The position numbers were made by a program, and so were the translations under genes. A model generated the notes under the pieces. The model searched no databases. It had not been told where the DNA came from and saw only the letters and a list, made by a program, of their open reading frames with translations. A stretch of DNA of 64,000 bases from Gimesia sp. (GTDB taxonomy: Bacteria; Planctomycetota; Planctomycetia; Planctomycetales; Planctomycetaceae), in the NCBI RefSeq assembly GCF_040219335.1, contig NZ_JAVJSQ010000044.1, positions 1 through 64,000 on the forward strand, in the 5' to 3' direction. Position 1 is the stretch's first letter. Every line of letters starts with the position of its first letter. This document shows positions 46,697 through 56,258 of the stretch, one piece after another.

Positions 46697-47192
46697 AATC
46701 GGGAGGGGTTCCAGCTGTTAAAGTATTTCGACTCGTTAGAAATGGTTATTTCTGGATGCAAGTACATAGGAGTACTGTTCTATGGTACATAGTGCGCGGG
46801 CGAGTTCCAGAGAGAAACACCCCAAAAACAGAATTGGAACCGCAAGACAGTGTCAGTCTGCTTTCGGAAATGGAACAGGGGCAAGACTCTCCAAGCCGAA
46901 AGTCCTGCCCCTGTAACGAAGCACGATGAGATTGGAATATCAGTCGGGCGGACAGTACAACAGTCACCCTTCCCGAAGAGAGCAGCCGAGGCCGCATTCC
47001 GCATCGGCTACGGAATTCCCCCACAATTCAGCAGAGAATACCGCCGCCTCTTCGGCGTACCCCGCGACAGGACATAGCCCTGTATGCTGAATCTGATCAC
47101 ATTTGCCGGTTCCGCATAGCGAGAGTCGATCTGGACTTTAACTGGCCGGATGTTAGAATACGGTCAACACTTTCCGACCTTCTATTGAAACG
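46697..47192. other. Divergent intergenic region with a long hairpin
   Basis: No gene is credible here. A 14-bp stem with one mismatch, ACAGGGGCAAGACT (46875-46888) and AGTCCTGCCCCTGT (46901-46914), has a 12-base loop and no T-run. It lies between the divergent GYF gene and the metal-efflux genes and may be an operator or RNA structure. It begins about 280 bp ahead of the His-rich gene. Confidence 0.45.
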
Positions 47193-47675
47193 ATGGGTAT
47201 GTTTCGAAAAACCGTGTCCCTGATTCTGGTTCCGTTTGTAATGCTGACTCAGTCTTTCGCATTCGGACACGCGCATGCAGGTAACCAGCCTGCAGGACAC
47301 GACTTGCGCGCCCACATTCACCTTAACTCTTCCGAGGCTGACGCGGAACATGAGCACGTGCATTCCCACGGGGATCACTGCCATGCACATGGGGACCACG
47401 CGCATTCCGAACAGGAGCAAGAACCTTCTAATCACCTGGAATCTCCGTTCGACCACAATTCCTCAGCCATCTATCTGAACAGTACCGACCTCACTTCCGG
47501 GGCACGTTCCAGCATCAATCTCGATGTGAACGACCTGCTCCTCTGGTCTCTGACCGGAGCAGATTCCGTGACCGAAGTGGTACCAGCGTACGGACCAGCC
47601 TTCCGTGTGCTTGACTGCGCGCCCCCCGATCCTGCTGCGCCGCTGTTCCTGCGCCATCATGCGATCCTGATCTAA
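47193..47675 (+). CDS. Histidine-rich periplasmic protein of the metal-efflux cluster
   Basis: This 160-aa protein has a signal peptide (MGMFRKTVSLILVPFVMLTQ, cleavage near AFGHA) and a dense His/Asp/Glu tract at about 25-80 (EHEHVHSHGDHCHAHGDHAH), suited to binding zinc, cobalt, nickel or copper. The C-terminal half is unlike known domains. It heads a + strand cluster with an RND membrane-fusion protein and CzcA-like pump, where such proteins buffer or deliver metal in the periplasm. An alternative start is ATG 47199. Confidence 0.72.
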   Translation: MGMFRKTVSLILVPFVMLTQSFAFGHAHAGNQPAGHDLRAHIHLNSSEADAEHEHVHSHGDHCHAHGDHAHSEQEQEPSNHLESPFDHNSSAIYLNSTDLTSGARSSINLDVNDLLLWSLTGADSVTEVVPAYGPAFRVLDCAPPDPAAPLFLRHHAILI

Positions 47676-47912
47676 GCACGCCACCCCGGCAGTACCAGAT
47701 CGTAATCTGAATCTGGCCACATCTGCCTCTCACTTCAGGCGTTGAACTTGCTCTCCCTGTCCACGGTGACATTCCGTTTCGCAACAGGCAGTTCGCGATC
47801 TTCAAGGTCTGATTCTCCAGGGAAAATATTCCGCTTCGATTCACTGTGATTCTCATTTTAAAGAGATCATATCCATTGGCTGCATTGATCTGCGACCTGA
47901 TAAGGGACAGAC

Positions 47913-49349
47913 ATGAACGTACTTCTGAAATCACTGAAACCCGTCCTGGCGATTACAGTTTTTATTGTCATTGCCGGAGCGTTCGTTTTACGAGACCGCT
48001 GGTTGCCGCTGCTGGAGCAGAATCCGTCTGACGCGGATCGTCAGGCTGCTGCCTCGAAAAAATCGGGGAGTAAAAAAGATTCCGAACAGCAGAAGATCAT
48101 TCTCTCAGATCAGGCAATTGCCAACCTGGGATTGCGGGTCAAATCCATCCTCCCGGAAACGTACTGGAAAACGCTGCAGGTCCCGGGCATGATCGTCGAT
48201 CGCCCCGGACGCAGCGACCAGGGCGTGATCTCTCCTGTGGAAGGCGTCGTGGAGAAGATGAACTTTTACCCGGGCGATACCGTGCGACCGGGAGACGTGC
48301 TCTATACGATTGGCATCCTCAGTGAATCACTACAGCAGACGCAGACGAATCTGTTCAAAGACACCCACAACATCGCACTGGCCGAGAAAAAACAGAAACG
48401 CCTGGAGACCTCGCGGGGCGCAATACCCGAAGCACGCATCATCGAAGTCGCCAATGAAATCAAGCGGTTGAAAGTCGCCATCAAAGGCTATCAGCACGAA
48501 CTGCACAATCGGGGGTTCACTCCCCAGCAGCTGCAGGAAATCGCCCAGGGAAATTTTGTGCGGGACCTGGATATTCTCGTTCCCGATCGCCTGCCCCCTT
48601 CCCGGCTGCAGGAGACCTCTGTCGTGATGAAAACTTCGGGAGACACAGCTCGTCAGCAAACACCGCTCACATTCGAAATTCAGGAGAGTGACATCGACCT
48701 CGGACAACAGGTGAAAACGGGCCAGATGTTATGTCTGTTGGCTAACCACCGCCTGCTGGCCATCGAAGGGCGTGCTTTTCGAAATGAAACCCAACTGCTG
48801 GAACGAAGTGTCAGAGAGGGCTGGCCGGTCGAAGTCGATTTCCAGGAACACAGCTCCAGCGACTGGCCCCCCGTCGAGCAGGTGTTTCGCATCCAGAAAC
48901 TGATGAATGTCATCGATCCGGTGAACCGTACCTTTGCCTTTCGACTGCCACTGGACAATCAGTCGCGTGTGGTGCAACAGGATGGGCAGTCCCAGGTGCT
49001 CTGGCGGTTTCGTCCCGGACAGAAAGTCCGGTTGATGATTCGGGTGGAAAAACTGGACAACGTATTCGTATTCCCCGCTGACGCCGTCGCCCGCGAAGGC
49101 GCAGAGGCGTTCGTCTTCACTCAGAACGTGAATACCTTCCACCGCAAACCGGTGCGGATACTGGAACGGGATCGCCGCCATACCGTGATTGCCAACGATG
49201 GTTCACTCACCCCCGGTTCCTTTGTAGTTCAGGGCGCCGCCGAACAGTTAAATCGCATGCTGAAGTCCTCCTCCGATAATGATATGCCCGAAGGCTACCA
49301 TATCCACGCGGACGGCAGTCTCCACAAAAACGAAGACGAAGGGAAATAG
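47913..49349 (+). CDS. RND efflux membrane-fusion (periplasmic adaptor) protein, CzcB-like
   Basis: This 478-aa adaptor starts with one membrane helix (VLAITVFIVIAGAFVL), then a Lys/Ser-rich linker. The lipoyl/barrel halves are typical of HlyD/CzcB proteins: VISPVEGVVEKMNFYPGDTV and VRPGDVLYTIGILSES. A coiled-coil hairpin (about 140-195) lies between, and a C-terminal barrel contains FRPGQKVRLMIRVEKLDNVF. It links the inner-membrane pump to an outer-membrane channel. The last residues are His/Asp-rich (HIHADGSLHKNEDEG), compatible with metal efflux. The CzcA-like gene starts 9 bp downstream with its own Shine-Dalgarno. An outer-membrane factor gene is not in the cluster. Confidence 0.85.
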   Translation: MNVLLKSLKPVLAITVFIVIAGAFVLRDRWLPLLEQNPSDADRQAAASKKSGSKKDSEQQKIILSDQAIANLGLRVKSILPETYWKTLQVPGMIVDRPGRSDQGVISPVEGVVEKMNFYPGDTVRPGDVLYTIGILSESLQQTQTNLFKDTHNIALAEKKQKRLETSRGAIPEARIIEVANEIKRLKVAIKGYQHELHNRGFTPQQLQEIAQGNFVRDLDILVPDRLPPSRLQETSVVMKTSGDTARQQTPLTFEIQESDIDLGQQVKTGQMLCLLANHRLLAIEGRAFRNETQLLERSVREGWPVEVDFQEHSSSDWPPVEQVFRIQKLMNVIDPVNRTFAFRLPLDNQSRVVQQDGQSQVLWRFRPGQKVRLMIRVEKLDNVFVFPADAVAREGAEAFVFTQNVNTFHRKPVRILERDRRHTVIANDGSLTPGSFVVQGAAEQLNRMLKSSSDNDMPEGYHIHADGSLHKNEDEGK

Positions 49350-49358
49350 GAGAACGCC

Positions 49359-52300
49359 GTGCTCAATTCCATTATCCGACTTTCGCTAACCCATCGCACA
49401 CTGGTCCTGGCGGCCTGTGTGGTCATTCTGGCTTATGGCGGTTACCTGTCCACCACGCTGCCGATCGACGTCTTTCCTGACCTCGACCGTCCGCGCGTGG
49501 TCATCCTCACACAGTGTCCCGGCATGTCATCGGAAGAGGTGGAAACCCTCGTTACTTATCCCATCGAAACGGCCATTCTGGGGGCCAACGGCGTCGAGGA
49601 TGTCCGCAGCCAGTCCAGCCAGGGCATGAACGTCATCTACGTCGAGTTCAGCTGGCAGACGGAACCTCGTTACGCCCGGCAGATCGTTTCAGAACGCCTG
49701 GCCAACGTTCCCATGCCGCCCGGGATCCGCCCGATCATGACTCCCCAGGCCTCGATCATGGGACAGATTCTGCACGTCGGGATCCATCGTCGCAAAGGGC
49801 CACAAGGTGGTCTGCTTGCGCCGCTGGAGCGGGTCGACCTCCTCGCAGAGCTGACTGAGCAGGAAGGACGCCCCCTGCTCACCGTCTGGGATCCCGTCGT
49901 ACGCAACGATCCCGAACAGTGGCAAAAAGTCGAAATTCAAGATCCCCACTGGGACCCGGCACTCCCGGGGCGAGAGGTTTCATTTACCTGGAACAAACGT
50001 TCCTACGATGTTGTCTTTCCCACGCCTTTAGAAGAAAAGATGGACCTGCGGACCACGGCAGACTGGTTGATCAGACCCCGCCTGCTCAAATTAAATGGCA
50101 TCGCCGAAGTCATCGTTATGGGCGGCGATCAGAAACAGTACCAGGTCCTCGTCGATCCGATCAAGCTGCAGGAATATAATGTCTCCCTGCAGGATGTCGA
50201 AGAAGCCGTGCAGTCGAACAATCTGAATGCCAGTGGCGGATTTATCCTCAGCGGACAGACCGAACGCCCTGTGCGGGTCATCGGCCGACTCGGTGCCCTG
50301 ACCAATAATGTCCTCGAAGAACTGCGCCAGGCGCCCGTGAAGATGAATGGAGACCGGGCGGTATTGCTGGAGAACGTGGCCGAGATCGTCGAAGGTCCCG
50401 CACCCAAACGCGGAGACGCGAGTATCGACGGACACCCGGGAGTCGTGATCACCATTGTCAAACAGCCCCACGCCGATACCCGCAAGCTGACCGACGACGT
50501 CATGGCGGCACTCCGTGATGCGGAAACGTCCCTGCCAGCCGACATCGTCATCAATACCAAACTTTTTAAGCTGAAGAGTTTCATCGACCGCGGAATTTAC
50601 TATGTCGAAGAGGCGCTGGTCATTGGGGCGGTACTGGTGGTGATCGTACTGTTCCTGTTTCTCTTGAATCTGCGGACAACGTTCATAACCCTCACGGCCA
50701 TTCCTCTTTCGCTGGTCATCACGACGCTCGTGTTCCGCGTGGTGGGTGTGCTCACGGGGACCGAACTGTCGATCAACGTGATGACCCTGGGAGGCATCGC
50801 CGTCGCCATCGGAGAACTTGTCGACGATGCGATTGTGGATGTGGAAAATATTTTCCGTCGACTGGGAGAAAACAACATCAGCCCCGATCCCAAACCGGCG
50901 ATTGTCGTCGTATTTGAAGCCAGTCGGGAAATCCGTTCGGCGATTGTCTTTGGAACCGCCGTGGTGGTGCTGGCCTTTATGCCTCTGTTTGCTCTCTCGG
51001 GAGTCGAAGGACGTCTGTTTGTTCCCCTTGGTGTCGCCTACATTGTTTCCATCCTGGCTTCCCTGCTTGTTTCGCTGACGGTGACGCCGGTCCTGTCGTA
51101 TTACCTGCTTCCCCAGGCCAAAGCCACCCACACGCATCAGGATGGGCGACTGCTGCGATTTCTGAAATGGGGCGCCGGATATCTGATCCGGTTCAGTATG
51201 CGGCATGCTGCCCTCCTGCTACTGCTGACCTGGGGCCTGGTCGGTGTCAGCGTCTGGGAACTCTCGAGGCTGGGAGCAGACTTTCTACCGAAATTCGACG
51301 AAGGCAGCGTCCAGATCAACGTTACCCTGCCCGGGGGATCTTCCCTCAAAGCGTCCAATGAGGCCTCCTCGCTGATCGATGCCCAACTGGTCAAAATGCA
51401 GAAGTCAAAGGACAATCCCCGCGGCCCGATCCTGCACTTTTTCCGCCGGACCGGACGTGCTGAGCGGGATGAACATGCTCAACCCGTCAACGTGGGCGAA
51501 TACATTCTGACCATGAATCCGGAAGCGGATTACGACCGCGATGAGTTCCTGGAAACCTTACTCTCCGACCTGAAAACCAACGTACCGGGAGTCGGCATCG
51601 AAGCAGAGCAGCCACTCTCTCACCTGATCAGCCACATGCTGTCCGGCGTCAAAGCCCAGGTCGGCATCAAACTCTATGGCGATGATCTCGATAAACTCCG
51701 CGAACTGGCAGGCGACGTTCGTGCTGCCATCACAGACATTCCCGGCGTAACGCCGCCGATCATCGATCCCCAGGAACGTGTCGATGAACTGCACGTGGTG
51801 CTCAAACCCGATGAGCTGGCTTACTTCGGGTTAAGCCGGGAGTACGTCGCCCGCTTTGTCGAGACTGCCCTCAAAGGGGAAGCCGTCTCTCAGGTGCTCG
51901 AAGGACAGCGGCGCTTTGATCTGGTCATCAAGCTCGATGAACCATATCGTTCCGATCCTTATAACCTCGGCACACTAAGGCTCGAACTCCCCGATGGACG
52001 AGGACAGATTCGTTTACGGGAGCTGGCTGACTTTCCCGCTTCCGCCAGTGGTCCGAACCTGGTCAACCGGGAAAATGTCCGCCGCCGGCAGACAATCCGC
52101 TGTAACGTTTCGGGACGCGATCTGGCCAGTACCGTAGCTGAGATTGAAAAGCAGGTTCGCACAGAAGTCGAACTGCCAACCGGTTATTTTGTGGAGTTCG
52201 GCGGGCAGTTTGAAGCACAACGCTCTGCCACACTCCTGATTACCATTCTGGCTGCCGTCTCGGTCGCCGGGATCTTTATCGTACTGATGATGCTCTATCC

Positions 52301-52799
52301 TTCCGCCCGCATCACCTTTCAGATCCTGAATGCCATCCCGACGGCGTTCATCGGAGGTGTCTTCGCGCTGGTCTTAACCGACCAGACTCTGACGGTCGCC
52401 AGCATGGTGGGCTTTGTGTCGCTGGGGGGAATTGCCGTTCGGAATGGCATTCTGCTCGTGACGCATTACTTCCATTTAATGGAAGAGGAAGGAGAAAGCT
52501 TCTCCCCCGAGATGGTACTTCGCGGCAGCCTGGAACGACTGGCTCCCGTGCTGATGACCGCACTCACTGCCGGGATCGCCCTGATTCCGCTGGTGGTGGG
52601 CGGGAACAAACCGGGACTGGAAATCCTCTATCCTGTCGCGACTGTAATACTGGGAGGCCTGGTCACGTCCACCTTCTGTGAATTCTTTATTCATCCAGGG
52701 CTCTTCTGGAAATTCTCAGGCAAGGATGCCGATCGACTGGTTCGCAGCGAAACATCGGATGCAGAACTCCTGCGAACTGCAACTCAACAACACTCTTGA
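49359..52799 (+). CDS. Heavy-metal RND efflux pump, CzcA/CusA family
   Basis: This 1146-aa inner-membrane proton antiporter pumps metal cations (or other cations) out of the periplasm. Family features are the 12-helix layout with two large periplasmic loops, the N-terminal IETAILGANGVEDVRSQSSQG, and the proton-path acidic motif GELVDDAIVDVENIF in helix 4. It is about 100 residues longer than usual. The extra length lies around residues 145-225, between HVGIHRR and TTADWLIRPRLL, where Trp/Pro/Asp-rich sequence is inserted in the first periplasmic loop. The start is GTG 49359 with AGGAG 7 bases ahead. It is followed by a lipoprotein gene. Confidence 0.92.
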   Translation: MLNSIIRLSLTHRTLVLAACVVILAYGGYLSTTLPIDVFPDLDRPRVVILTQCPGMSSEEVETLVTYPIETAILGANGVEDVRSQSSQGMNVIYVEFSWQTEPRYARQIVSERLANVPMPPGIRPIMTPQASIMGQILHVGIHRRKGPQGGLLAPLERVDLLAELTEQEGRPLLTVWDPVVRNDPEQWQKVEIQDPHWDPALPGREVSFTWNKRSYDVVFPTPLEEKMDLRTTADWLIRPRLLKLNGIAEVIVMGGDQKQYQVLVDPIKLQEYNVSLQDVEEAVQSNNLNASGGFILSGQTERPVRVIGRLGALTNNVLEELRQAPVKMNGDRAVLLENVAEIVEGPAPKRGDASIDGHPGVVITIVKQPHADTRKLTDDVMAALRDAETSLPADIVINTKLFKLKSFIDRGIYYVEEALVIGAVLVVIVLFLFLLNLRTTFITLTAIPLSLVITTLVFRVVGVLTGTELSINVMTLGGIAVAIGELVDDAIVDVENIFRRLGENNISPDPKPAIVVVFEASREIRSAIVFGTAVVVLAFMPLFALSGVEGRLFVPLGVAYIVSILASLLVSLTVTPVLSYYLLPQAKATHTHQDGRLLRFLKWGAGYLIRFSMRHAALLLLLTWGLVGVSVWELSRLGADFLPKFDEGSVQINVTLPGGSSLKASNEASSLIDAQLVKMQKSKDNPRGPILHFFRRTGRAERDEHAQPVNVGEYILTMNPEADYDRDEFLETLLSDLKTNVPGVGIEAEQPLSHLISHMLSGVKAQVGIKLYGDDLDKLRELAGDVRAAITDIPGVTPPIIDPQERVDELHVVLKPDELAYFGLSREYVARFVETALKGEAVSQVLEGQRRFDLVIKLDEPYRSDPYNLGTLRLELPDGRGQIRLRELADFPASASGPNLVNRENVRRRQTIRCNVSGRDLASTVAEIEKQVRTEVELPTGYFVEFGGQFEAQRSATLLITILAAVSVAGIFIVLMMLYPSARITFQILNAIPTAFIGGVFALVLTDQTLTVASMVGFVSLGGIAVRNGILLVTHYFHLMEEEGESFSPEMVLRGSLERLAPVLMTALTAGIALIPLVVGGNKPGLEILYPVATVILGGLVTSTFCEFFIHPGLFWKFSGKDADRLVRSETSDAELLRTATQQHS

Positions 52800-52827
52800 T
52801 ATTTTCTCTCAAGCAAAGGAAAACGAA

Positions 52828-53325
52828 ATGAAAAATCTGAACCTCTCCGGCTTACTCTTCGCCGCTCTGCTCGTAACAGGTTGTGCAGACAAAGGCACCC
52901 CTGAATCGGCACCTCCCGAAGTGGCCGCTGAGCCCGCAGCGCATTCAGAAGACAATCATGCGGAAGCACATTCTCACGGAACCGGTCCCAACGGCGGGGT
53001 CATTTTTGATCTGGGTAAGTACCATGCGGAATTCACCGTCGATCATCCCAGTCATGAATGCACGATTCTCTTCCTGGGTGCTGATGAAAAATCACCTGCT
53101 CAGGTTGCAGCCACAGAGCTGACGCTCACAACCAAAGAAACGAAAACGGCAGAGGGTAAGGTGGTCCCACCCATGACAGTCAAGCTGCTTCCACAGGACG
53201 CCGCGGATGGGAAAGCTTCCAAATTCGTCGGCACTGATCCCGGAATCGGAAACGTCGCAGACTTCTCCGGAACGGTACTGGGTGAAATCGACGGTAAACC
53301 CTCCCAAGGGGAATTTGAAGAATAA
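52828..53325 (+). CDS. Small lipoprotein with His-rich segment
   Basis: This 165-aa protein has a lipobox (LLVTGC, Cys at about 19) and an acidic/His-rich stretch (HSEDNHAEAHSHG). It is followed by GPNGGVIFDLGKYHAEFTV and a beta-rich domain. It ends in an acidic tail. The ATG at 52828 follows AAAGGAAAA, and it starts 28 bp after the pump gene. In planctomycetes, similar lipoproteins accompany CzcA-type pumps; a metal-chaperone role is inferred from the His cluster and position. Confidence 0.75.
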   Translation: MKNLNLSGLLFAALLVTGCADKGTPESAPPEVAAEPAAHSEDNHAEAHSHGTGPNGGVIFDLGKYHAEFTVDHPSHECTILFLGADEKSPAQVAATELTLTTKETKTAEGKVVPPMTVKLLPQDAADGKASKFVGTDPGIGNVADFSGTVLGEIDGKPSQGEFEE

Positions 53326-53450
53326 TTGAACCGCCTGTATTACCGGTCTCGCAGCTGGTCATCGCCTGGATGAGTGATTCGGGCGGTGCCCGGCCGGGGC
53401 ACTGTTACGTATGCACGGGGACACTTCAACGCCAGCGAGGATACAGACAC

Positions 53451-53801
53451 ATGTGGTATTATCTCCTGAAAGTCGCAGTGACGGCAGTTCTGGTGGTTGC
53501 CGTTTCAGAAATTTCCAAACGCAGCTCACTCTTAGGTGGTGTGCTGGCTTCGTTACCTCTGGTGTCTTACCTCGGCTTGATCTGGCTCTATATTGACACG
53601 GGAAGCACTGCCAAAGTATCGGAACTGTCAAGCAGTATCTTCTGGCTGGTCCTGCCTTCACTCTCCTTCTTCCTGCTTTTGCCCTGGTTGCTGAAAAAAG
53701 GAATGGGCTTTGGTGCCAGCTTCGGAATCTCAACGGTCGCAATGATCGGCTTCTACCTGGCGATGGTCGTCTGTCTGAAGAAACTGGGCATTCAAGCCTA
53801 G
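53451..53801 (+). CDS. Small four-helix membrane protein, DUF3147-like
   Basis: This 116-aa inner-membrane protein has four hydrophobic helices (for example YYLLKVAVTAVLVVAVSEIS, LVSYLGLIWLYID, FWLVLPSLSFFLLLPWLL). The overall pattern resembles the DUF3147 family, often found beside transport genes. ATG 53451 follows GAGGA about 8 bases upstream. It closes the metal-efflux cluster. Function is unknown. Confidence 0.7.
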   Translation: MWYYLLKVAVTAVLVVAVSEISKRSSLLGGVLASLPLVSYLGLIWLYIDTGSTAKVSELSSSIFWLVLPSLSFFLLLPWLLKKGMGFGASFGISTVAMIGFYLAMVVCLKKLGIQA

Positions 53802-53825
53802 ATCTGTTTCTCACCAGATGCCGCT

Positions 53826-55061
53826 TCAGCGAGGTCTGGTCAGCCAGAGTCTCATCTGCTGCAGTTTCAACGCCAGCCGACCGGCAATCGAGCCGCGAAA
53901 TTCCGCGTATTCGTGTGCGGTCTGTTCTTGTTCTGTCTGCCGTTCCTGCAACTGGGACTGCAACTGTTGAAGCTGCTGTTCCAGCAGTTGAGCGCGTTGC
54001 TCAAACCCGGCGGCCCGCTGTTCGACTTCTGCCTGTCGTTTCACCAGCGGAGCCAGTTCCTGCAGGTAATTCGCCGCTGCTCTGAATTTGCTGTCAGGAG
54101 AAACAATCTCTCCCTGTCTCTGCTGCACAGCACCGTGATAGAGCAACTCCAGCTGATCCAGGTACTGCTCCAGGTCAGCCTCCTGGCGAATCCACTCTGA
54201 GACTTTTGATGCATCCGCCGCGTTATATCCGGATAGGGCATCCACAAGACGGGCTTCCGCTAAGGGAGCCGCCTGCATCGTCCTCACCCCAAAATTCAAT
54301 CGGCGGAGCTGCTGCATGTTTTGTGAGGTCACCAGCCCTCCAACCCCGTAATGTTCGGTGACGACCACAGCACAACCCACGGCCATCGCTTCGAGCGCAC
54401 AACGGGCTTTCGCGAACACAACGTCGTATTGAGGCAGCAACTCTTCGGGTCGGGACTGCACATTCCCCGAGCTCTGTCCAATGAGATCCACCCGCTCGAT
54501 GCCCCTCGCACGACAGGCCGCACGAATCAGCCCCGCATAGTTCTGATCCGACGCCTGGTTACTGAAGATGAGCGCAGACTGCGGTTGTTCCGGCAGTGGC
54601 GCTCGCGGCTGATAACGTTTCAGATCGACGAAGTTATACAAAGTTCTGATCTGCTCAGATGCAATGCCCGGCGTCGTCAACAAACGCTCGCGACACAAAT
54701 CATCGACGGCGACATACTTGAAAATATTCGGAAACACGACCGGACGTTCCTGCCAGGGAAGCCAGCCATGACAGTAATACACGACAGGCGTATCAGGAAA
54801 ATGCAGCATCGCCGACATCGCTTCCAGATGATGCTGCGCGTGAATCACATCGGGCGGCTCCTGCAGTGCGTTCAGATCATCGATCACGGGGATCGTCTTC
54901 GACTGTAACTCTTCTCCCAGGTCTCCCAGTGTCGTGGAATACGCCACCGGCAGATGCCCGCGTCGCAACAGTCCCTGCGCCACGTCGGACAGAAACAGTT
55001 CCGAACCGGCTCGCAACGCGAGCGTATTATTCGTCAACAGGATCCGCAGGGGGGACGTCAT
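53826..55061 (-). CDS. GT4-like glycosyltransferase with C-terminal coiled coil
   Basis: This 411-aa protein has a GT-B-fold glycosyltransferase layout. The N-terminal half shows [35 protein letters not shown] and YYCHGWLPW. The C-terminal half shows [15 protein letters not shown] and the GT4-type donor-site motif [21 protein letters not shown]. The last 100 residues are a Gln/Glu-rich coiled coil, an unusual extension. Its start overlaps the end of the PIG-L-like gene (55058-55061). The pair resembles deacetylase-plus-transferase partners of surface glycan synthesis. Substrates are unknown. Confidence 0.8.
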   Translation of the reverse strand: MTSPLRILLTNNTLALRAGSELFLSDVAQGLLRRGHLPVAYSTTLGDLGEELQSKTIPVIDDLNALQEPPDVIHAQHHLEAMSAMLHFPDTPVVYYCHGWLPWQERPVVFPNIFKYVAVDDLCRERLLTTPGIASEQIRTLYNFVDLKRYQPRAPLPEQPQSALIFSNQASDQNYAGLIRAACRARGIERVDLIGQSSGNVQSRPEELLPQYDVVFAKARCALEAMAVGCAVVVTEHYGVGGLVTSQNMQQLRRLNFGVRTMQAAPLAEARLVDALSGYNAADASKVSEWIRQEADLEQYLDQLELLYHGAVQQRQGEIVSPDSKFRAAANYLQELAPLVKRQAEVEQRAAGFEQRAQLLEQQLQQLQSQLQERQTEQEQTAHEYAEFRGSIAGRLALKLQQMRLWLTRPR

Positions 55062-55858
55062 GCGCGGTCGTCCCTCCCCAGTGCGGAGATCAGGGGAAGC
55101 ATATGCTGACGAAACTCGATCGCGCGTTGATAGTAGCCCGCTGAGACCTGACGGGCCCCGTGCCGCTCATAGAACGGAGGTGTCTCCTCAAAATGATTCA
55201 ATTCCTGACCCGAGATGGATGGCGAAAACCATTCCTCCCCCAGGATCCCGTTCCCGAATCGTGCGAGCATCTCTTCGACCTCTTCCAGCAGGGTACCTCC
55301 CACTTTCCGGGCGTAATCTCGAATCTGGGCCCGCTTCCATTCCTGTTCGGTCTGAGTGAGTGCATGGCACCAGGCTCCCTCCCGATCCGACCAGGCACTG
55401 GGAGAATCCACGAGCGGGAATTCATAGTTCTGCACTGTTCGACCGGATATCTGCTGCAGATCATGTACTGCACTGTCAATCAGGCTGCGACACAGATCGT
55501 GTGAAGGATTATAGCCCTCGATCGAGTCGCCCACCACCAGATTGATCTGTTGTTCTGCGAGTATATCGCAAATCTGAGTTCGCAGTTGCGTAAAGAAACT
55601 GAGATCCTGATCGAGTATCGCCTGGTAAAACTGCTGGTCGGTAAAGTTGCCGCACAATGCTCCCAGGCGGCCGCCGGCCCCTTCGATCAGCTGGCAGGAA
55701 AGTTCGATCCGTGGCTGAGTCGTATGACCGGAACCATCGGTCAGAATCAATACGAGCGGTCGAACTGTCTTCAGCCAGCCGAGTACGCGCAGTTCATGAC
55801 CGGGATGGCTCAGAATCAGAGCGGTAGAGGGAGTAATAGAATTCGGGCGCATGGTCAC
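55058..55858 (-). CDS. PIG-L/LmbE-like (N-acetylglucosaminyl deacetylase family) protein
   Basis: This 266-aa protein has a PIG-L-like frame. [14 protein letters not shown] strand near 18 corresponds to the AHPDDE zinc motif of the family, and [19 protein letters not shown] near 108-126 to the later HxxH-like zinc site. The canonical Asp pair is replaced by Gly-His, so activity may be altered. [10 protein letters not shown] is the first beta-strand. It precedes and overlaps the glycosyltransferase gene. ATG 55858 or 55852 are possible starts. The family removes acetyl groups from sugar or peptide amines. Confidence 0.65.
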   Translation of the reverse strand: MTMRPNSITPSTALILSHPGHELRVLGWLKTVRPLVLILTDGSGHTTQPRIELSCQLIEGAGGRLGALCGNFTDQQFYQAILDQDLSFFTQLRTQICDILAEQQINLVVGDSIEGYNPSHDLCRSLIDSAVHDLQQISGRTVQNYEFPLVDSPSAWSDREGAWCHALTQTEQEWKRAQIRDYARKVGGTLLEEVEEMLARFGNGILGEEWFSPSISGQELNHFEETPPFYERHGARQVSAGYYQRAIEFRQHMLPLISALGRDDRA

Positions 55859-56258
55859 AGTAGTATAGATGATCGTAGTAGTAGATCACTCAGTTCCGAG
55901 AGGAATGATCGGCAAGTTGTCTGGAACGTTACAAAAGTGCTCCTGGCCCTGTGGGTTAGGAATTATAGCACTCCCATTCTTGAAGCGTCTAGTGAACTTA
56001 AAACCCTTGTTCCCGCCGGTACATTTGCACTTAAATGTTCCCGATCTCTGTCTGATTCCGCATAAGAATGAGACTGCGAAAGAGTGCCCTTGGAATTAAA
56101 GTCCCCAGCCGTTAAGGTGAGAAGAGAGAATCAAGAAGCGAAAAAAATTTGTGAGTCGGTCCCTTTCAGCAATCCAACACCATTCTGATCGTATCATTCG
56201 TTGTCATCACGCAGCGTGGCCGGCAATAAACTTGCAATGAGAACCTCAACGAAAGTTT
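55859..56258. other. Divergent intergenic region, no gene seen
   Basis: This 400-bp gap separates the PIG-L-like gene (-) and ATP-grasp gene (+), and should contain promoters for both. No ORF with protein-like sequence, no clear hairpin and no RNA gene could be supported. Confidence 0.4.

Noticed and set aside
50091-51206. 371-codon - strand frame opposite the CzcA-like gene
   Set aside because: Antisense shadow rich in His/Arg/Gln/Asp without motif; the CzcA reading frame is intact throughout.
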